Positions 63,238 through 64,000 of a stretch of 64,000 nucleotides of DNA are shown piece by piece. Origin of the DNA: Ohtaekwangia koreensis (GTDB lineage: Bacteria; Bacteroidota; Bacteroidia; Cytophagales; Cyclobacteriaceae); assembly GCF_900167975.1 (NCBI RefSeq), contig NZ_FUZU01000001.1:530580-594579 (forward strand), written 5' to 3'. Positions within the stretch are counted from its first letter, which is position 1. Each line of letters opens with the position of its first letter. The notes under the pieces are model-generated. The model did not search any database. It was not told where the DNA came from and worked only from the letters and a program-made list of their open reading frames with translations. Both the position numbers and the translations under genes were made by a program.

Positions 63238-64000
63238 TCAATTAAACGACTGCCGATATTCTAAAGGCGACTGACTTGTTTTTCTTTTGAACAGTTTATT
63301 GAAAGATTGTGGGTGCTCGAACCCCAACTGATAAGCGACCTGTGCAACGGATAGGGTACTGGTAGAGAGAACTTCTTTTGCTTTCTCTATGAGTTTATTG
63401 TGAATGTGCTGCTGCGCATTTTGTCCGGTTAACGAACGTAGCATATCACTCAGGTAATGAGGCGATACATTTAATTCTTCCGCTAAATATAGCACGGTAG
63501 GTAATCCTTTTACGGAGGCTGTATCGTTGTTGAAATAATCGTTCAGAAGATCGTCGAGCTTCGTGAGCAGATCGTGGTTCACTGCCTTCCGCGTAATGAA
63601 CTGACGCTTGTAAAAGCGATTGCTATAGTTTAGCAGCAATTCAATTTGAGTAATGATTACATCCTGGCTATATTCATCAATCGATGATTTCAACTCATCG
63701 TCAATGTTGTGAAGTATATTCAGGACGATGACGCGCTCTTTGTCAGATAAATGTAAAGCCTCATGAACATCATACGAAAAGAAGCCAAGGTTCCGGATGC
63801 TTTTCCCCAACGGATAATTCCGGATGAAGTCAGGGTGGAACAGTAAAGTATATCCCAAGTATTCGGTATCATCTGTTATTGCCAGCAATTGATTGGGCGA
63901 AGTAAACACGAGGCCGCCCTCATCGAAATCATAGTAGTGCTGACCGTATCGAATTTTCCCGTTCAACCCTTTTTTATACGACACCTTGTAAAAGTTGAGT
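63238..64000 (-). CDS. AraC family transcriptional regulator, 5' end cut by window
   Basis: The reading frame is open to the window edge; the in-frame GTG at 63984 is probably internal, since the residues before it (LNFYK) continue the usual cupin-domain text. The cupin-like part has GQHYYDFDEGGLVFTSPNQL. The helix-turn-helix pair is at the C-terminus (LYLAEELNVSPHYLSDMLRS, VAQVAYQLGFEHPQSFNKLF), ending in SPLEYRQSFN. No target can be inferred. Confidence 0.9.
   Translation of the reverse strand, partial: LNFYKVSYKKGLNGKIRYGQHYYDFDEGGLVFTSPNQLLAITDDTEYLGYTLLFHPDFIRNYPLGKSIRNLGFFSYDVHEALHLSDKERVIVLNILHNIDDELKSSIDEYSQDVIITQIELLLNYSNRFYKRQFITRKAVNHDLLTKLDDLLNDYFNNDTASVKGLPTVLYLAEELNVSPHYLSDMLRSLTGQNAQQHIHNKLIEKAKEVLSTSTLSVAQVAYQLGFEHPQSFNKLFKRKTSQSPLEYRQSFN

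Noticed and set aside
1-64000. CRISPR arrays, tRNA/rRNA genes, insertion sequences or prophage
   Set aside because: No regularly spaced direct repeats, cloverleaf-like sequences, transposase or integrase ORFs were found. The tandem repeat at 29043 has no spacers.

Overview
The window looks like chromosome from a member of the Bacteroidota, most likely a free-living Cytophagales-type bacterium. The evidence is a SusC/SusD pair, two surface proteins ending in type IX secretion (T9SS) sorting domains, a fused CcoN-CcoO oxidase subunit, a HYC_CC_PP family protein and several promoters matching the Bacteroidota -7 box TAnnTTTG. Base composition is moderate (low-to-mid 40s % GC by eye). I see no tRNA, rRNA, CRISPR array, insertion sequence or prophage. 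Assignments rest on motif recognition; no database search was run.

Layout. 0-8.4 kb (minus strand): a Cus-type copper/silver efflux operon with a HYC_CC_PP protein, an RND pump interrupted by one in-frame TAA, a TolC-like channel, two adaptor lipoproteins with CPMHP/CPVCGM metal-binding modules and a DUF3347 lipoprotein. 8.6-15.9 kb: a trehalose synthase/phosphatase fusion, a CHASE3-HAMP histidine kinase with its response regulator, a candidate small RNA, a DUF2716 protein, an Rrf2 regulator and a tandem universal stress protein. 16.2-22 kb: a minimal polysaccharide utilisation locus (SusC, SusD, GH88). 22.7-31.4 kb: two small unknown proteins, a response regulator, and a stress/redox run (DUF4142 remnant, SRPBCC membrane protein, zinc alcohol dehydrogenase, manganese catalase, DsbA/SpxH-like protein, PQQ dehydrogenase with a heme c).

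31.5-47.3 kb: micro-oxic respiration. The minus-strand genes encode cbb3 oxidase (CcoNO, CcoQ, CcoP), its maturation factors (CcoG, FixH-like, SafE-like, CcoS, the copper ATPase CcoI), HemN and a stress protein. Three near-identical operators of form TGA-N6-TCA lie upstream of the three transcription units. Beside them are a PAS histidine kinase with FixL-like key residues and a response regulator fused to a Crp/Fnr DNA-binding module. I infer a condensed FixL-FixJ-FixK-like oxygen relay; this is my leading candidate for a notable system.

47.6-64 kb: an outer-membrane barrel protein, a ClC channel, a compact Arn-like four-gene module (GT2, formyltransferase-like, aminotransferase, GT-C), a 1380-residue T9SS surface protein, a 1.2 kb gene-poor gap with two tiny membrane ORFs, a beta-helix/PKD/malectin T9SS protein, and two AraC regulators, the last cut by the window edge.
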